From CAYLSO01 sp964386525 (lineage in GTDB: Bacteria > Eisenbacteria > RBG-16-71-46 > DASYSL01), in NCBI GenBank assembly GCA_964386525.1, contig CAYLSO010000220.1, positions 1 to 7,268 on the forward strand: a DNA stretch of 7,268 nt. The letters run 5' to 3'. The translations under genes and the position numbers were made by a program. Positions 6,249 through 7,268 of this stretch are shown here, piece after piece. The number at the start of each line of letters is the position of its first letter. The stretch's first letter is position 1. The notes below the pieces were generated by a model that was given only the letters and a program-made list of their open reading frames with translations, had not been told where the DNA came from and made no database searches.

Positions 6249-6496
6249 CCGGTTCGGGCGCGCCGCCGCCCACCCGACAAGCAGTTCCGCAGGTCCCCCC
6301 GGACATCGCGGGGCCCCGGCCATCCCTCTGCTTCCGGTTTGCTCACGGCAAACCCCGAGAAGTATGCGCGGGATTATCACCGTCCGGCGGGTGCGATCGG
6401 TAGACTCTCTCCGGCTTTATTGCCTCTAGAGTCCCTGTCCGTATCCTGGCCGCCATCCCACCAGCGGCCCCATGGCCGTAAACGGAGGGCCCCGCC
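6249..6496. other. Intergenic region and leader upstream of the beta-helix gene
   Basis: These 248 bases contain no supported gene. Several short inverted repeats are visible: GGGCG/CGCCC just after the kinase stop (6256-6260 with 6267-6271), CCCCG/CGGGG (6297-6301 with 6309-6313), a perfect 7-base stem GGTTTGC/GCAAACC with a 5-base loop (6336-6354), GACTCT/AGAGTC (6403-6408 with 6428-6433), and CGGCC/GGCCG just before the ribosome site (6465-6469 with 6474-6478). None is followed by a T-run, so no classical terminator is assigned. GGAGG at 6484-6488 serves the downstream gene. Confidence 0.5.
6420..6447 (+). promoter_or_regulatory. Possible sigma-70-like promoter for the beta-helix gene
   Basis: TTGCCT (6420-6425) and TATCCT (6442-6447) are separated by 16 bases and lie about 50 bases before the ATG at 6497. 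Each box matches the consensus at 4 of 6 positions. In sequence this GC-rich the pairing could be chance. Confidence 0.25.
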
Positions 6497-7268
6497 ATGA
6501 ATGCTTCCCGACCACTGTGCCTCTCGGCCAGCCTGCTTCTCGGTCTCGCCCTGTCGGTCCTGCCGGCCGGCGCAGCCGACCGCCACGTGAACCCCGATGG
6601 GCTGTGCGGCGGCAACGTGCCGTGCTACACGGACCTCCAATCCGCGATCGACGCGTCCGGTCCGGGCGACGTGATCCACGTGCAGGCGGGGCTCTACATC
6701 CCGGCGGCGACGGTGGACGTGACCGTCCCGGTCCGCATCCTGGGGCCCATGGCCGACAACAATCCGCTCCCGAGCAAGGGCACCTCCCGCGTCCCGGGCA
6801 GCGCCAGCGAGGCCATCGTTTGCGGCGCCTACTCGCTGGCCACCCTGATGCGCATCAGCGCTAGCGACGTCGAGGTCAACGGGCTCGAGTTCCGCTGGGG
6901 CACCGGCGACCTCCTCGAAACGGTCCAGACGAGGCCGACCTCCGGCGGCATCATCCGCAACAACATCATCCACGGCTCGAGCGGCGACGAGGGAATGCAG
7001 CTGCGCAACGTGGCCGGGGCGCTGATCGAGTGCAACCACGTCTACGCGACGGCGGGCGACGGAATCAACCTCTGCTGCGGCTCGACGGACGGGATCATCC
7101 GGTGGAACGAGGTGCACGACATCGGCTCGGAAAACGCGGCCGTGTACGTGTACTCCTCCAACAACACCACCATCGAGGGCAACCTGATCTACAACACGAC
7201 CCTGAACGAGGGCATCAAGCTGGGCGCCAAGTACGGACCCGACTCGCTCCTCACGGGCGGCACGATCC
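6497..7268 (+). CDS. Secreted right-handed parallel beta-helix protein (3' end outside window)
   Basis: ATG at 6497 follows GGAGG by 8 bases; 257 codons are open to the window end. Residues 1-27 form a clear Sec signal peptide: Arg5, a hydrophobic core (about 7-22), then PAGAA with likely cleavage after Ala26 or Ala27. Residues 45-67 (TDLQSAIDASGPGD, then VIHVQAGLY) are the usual opening of pectate-lyase-like beta-helices, where a capping helix leads into the first strands. Regular rungs follow: an Asn followed by a hydrophobic/polar triplet recurs at 156 (NIIH), 180 (NHVY), 204 (NEVH) and 229 (NLIY), spacings 24, 24 and 25. This fits a stacked Asn ladder. The protein is predicted to be exported. 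Relatives include polysaccharide lyases, epimerases and surface adhesins. No catalytic residues can be named from this part. The mature region has Cys at 37, 43, 109, 179, 193 and 194, so disulfides are possible. Confidence 0.85.
   Translation, partial: MNASRPLCLSASLLLGLALSVLPAGAADRHVNPDGLCGGNVPCYTDLQSAIDASGPGDVIHVQAGLYIPAATVDVTVPVRILGPMADNNPLPSKGTSRVPGSASEAIVCGAYSLATLMRISASDVEVNGLEFRWGTGDLLETVQTRPTSGGIIRNNIIHGSSGDEGMQLRNVAGALIECNHVYATAGDGINLCCGSTDGIIRWNEVHDIGSENAAVYVYSSNNTTIEGNLIYNTTLNEGIKLGAKYGPDSLLTGGTI

Noticed and set aside
3645..6380. A 911-codon open frame on the minus strand across the whole kinase gene
   Set aside because: It is Arg/His/Pro/Ala-rich with no domain pattern and mirrors the wobble bias of the GC-rich kinase gene. 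The plus-strand frame has complete kinase and propeller motifs and a good ribosome site.
6343..6406. Cyclic-di-GMP-I (GEMM) riboswitch suggested by CACGGCAAACC followed by CGGGA, GTCCGG and CGGTAG
   Set aside because: The conserved CGCAAAGCC-type segment is absent, the P1b-like stem is only 4 bases with an 11-base loop, and there is no GNRA loop. GCAAACC also pairs perfectly with GGTTTGC just upstream. Only a covariance search could revive it.
1..7268. CRISPR array, tRNA, rRNA, insertion sequence or a new multi-gene defence system
   Set aside because: No spaced direct repeats, cloverleaf, rRNA-like stretch, transposase or terminal inverted repeats were seen. The HNH gene and HicAB point in opposite directions and show no sign of working as one system.

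Overview
This is a GC-rich bacterial window: about 77% G+C in a hand-counted 60-base line of the kinase gene and about 58% over 180 bases of the toxin-antitoxin locus. It reads like a soil or sediment bacterium with a large accessory genome. A Ser/Thr kinase joined through one membrane span to a PD40/TolB-like propeller is typical of Acidobacteriota and some other high-GC environmental phyla. I cannot fix the phylum from this sequence.

Layout. (1) Positions 2-962, plus strand: the 3' end of a glyoxalase-like (VOC superfamily) gene, followed after 10 bases by a SnoaL/NTF2-like gene. The second gene's ribosome binding site overlaps the first gene's stop, so they are probably one operon. (2) Positions 1090-2406: a compact accessory island. 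It holds an HNH endonuclease of the COG3440-like type whose reading frame has lost its normal N-terminus, and facing it on the minus strand a hicA-hicB toxin-antitoxin pair. (3) Positions 2699-3499: a protein with two tandem VOC domains, resembling mycobacterial CFP30B. (4) Positions 3600-6248: an 882-residue transmembrane Ser/Thr kinase with a C-terminal beta-propeller. (5) Positions 6497 to the window end: the first 257 codons of a secreted right-handed beta-helix protein, open at the 3' edge.

How the genes relate. The HicAB pair is self-contained: an mRNA interferase and its antidote, translationally linked. The first two genes look co-transcribed but their substrates cannot be read from sequence. 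The kinase probably senses or binds something outside the membrane and signals inside. The secreted beta-helix gene downstream has its own leader of about 250 bases, so a link to the kinase is only positional.

No rRNA, tRNA, CRISPR array, insertion sequence or clear riboswitch was seen, and I found no convincing new multi-gene system. The points most worth a second look are the decapitated HNH gene, the HicB antitoxin with no visible DNA-binding domain, and an abrupt synonymous-codon switch inside the kinase gene at the boundary between its catalytic and membrane/propeller parts.
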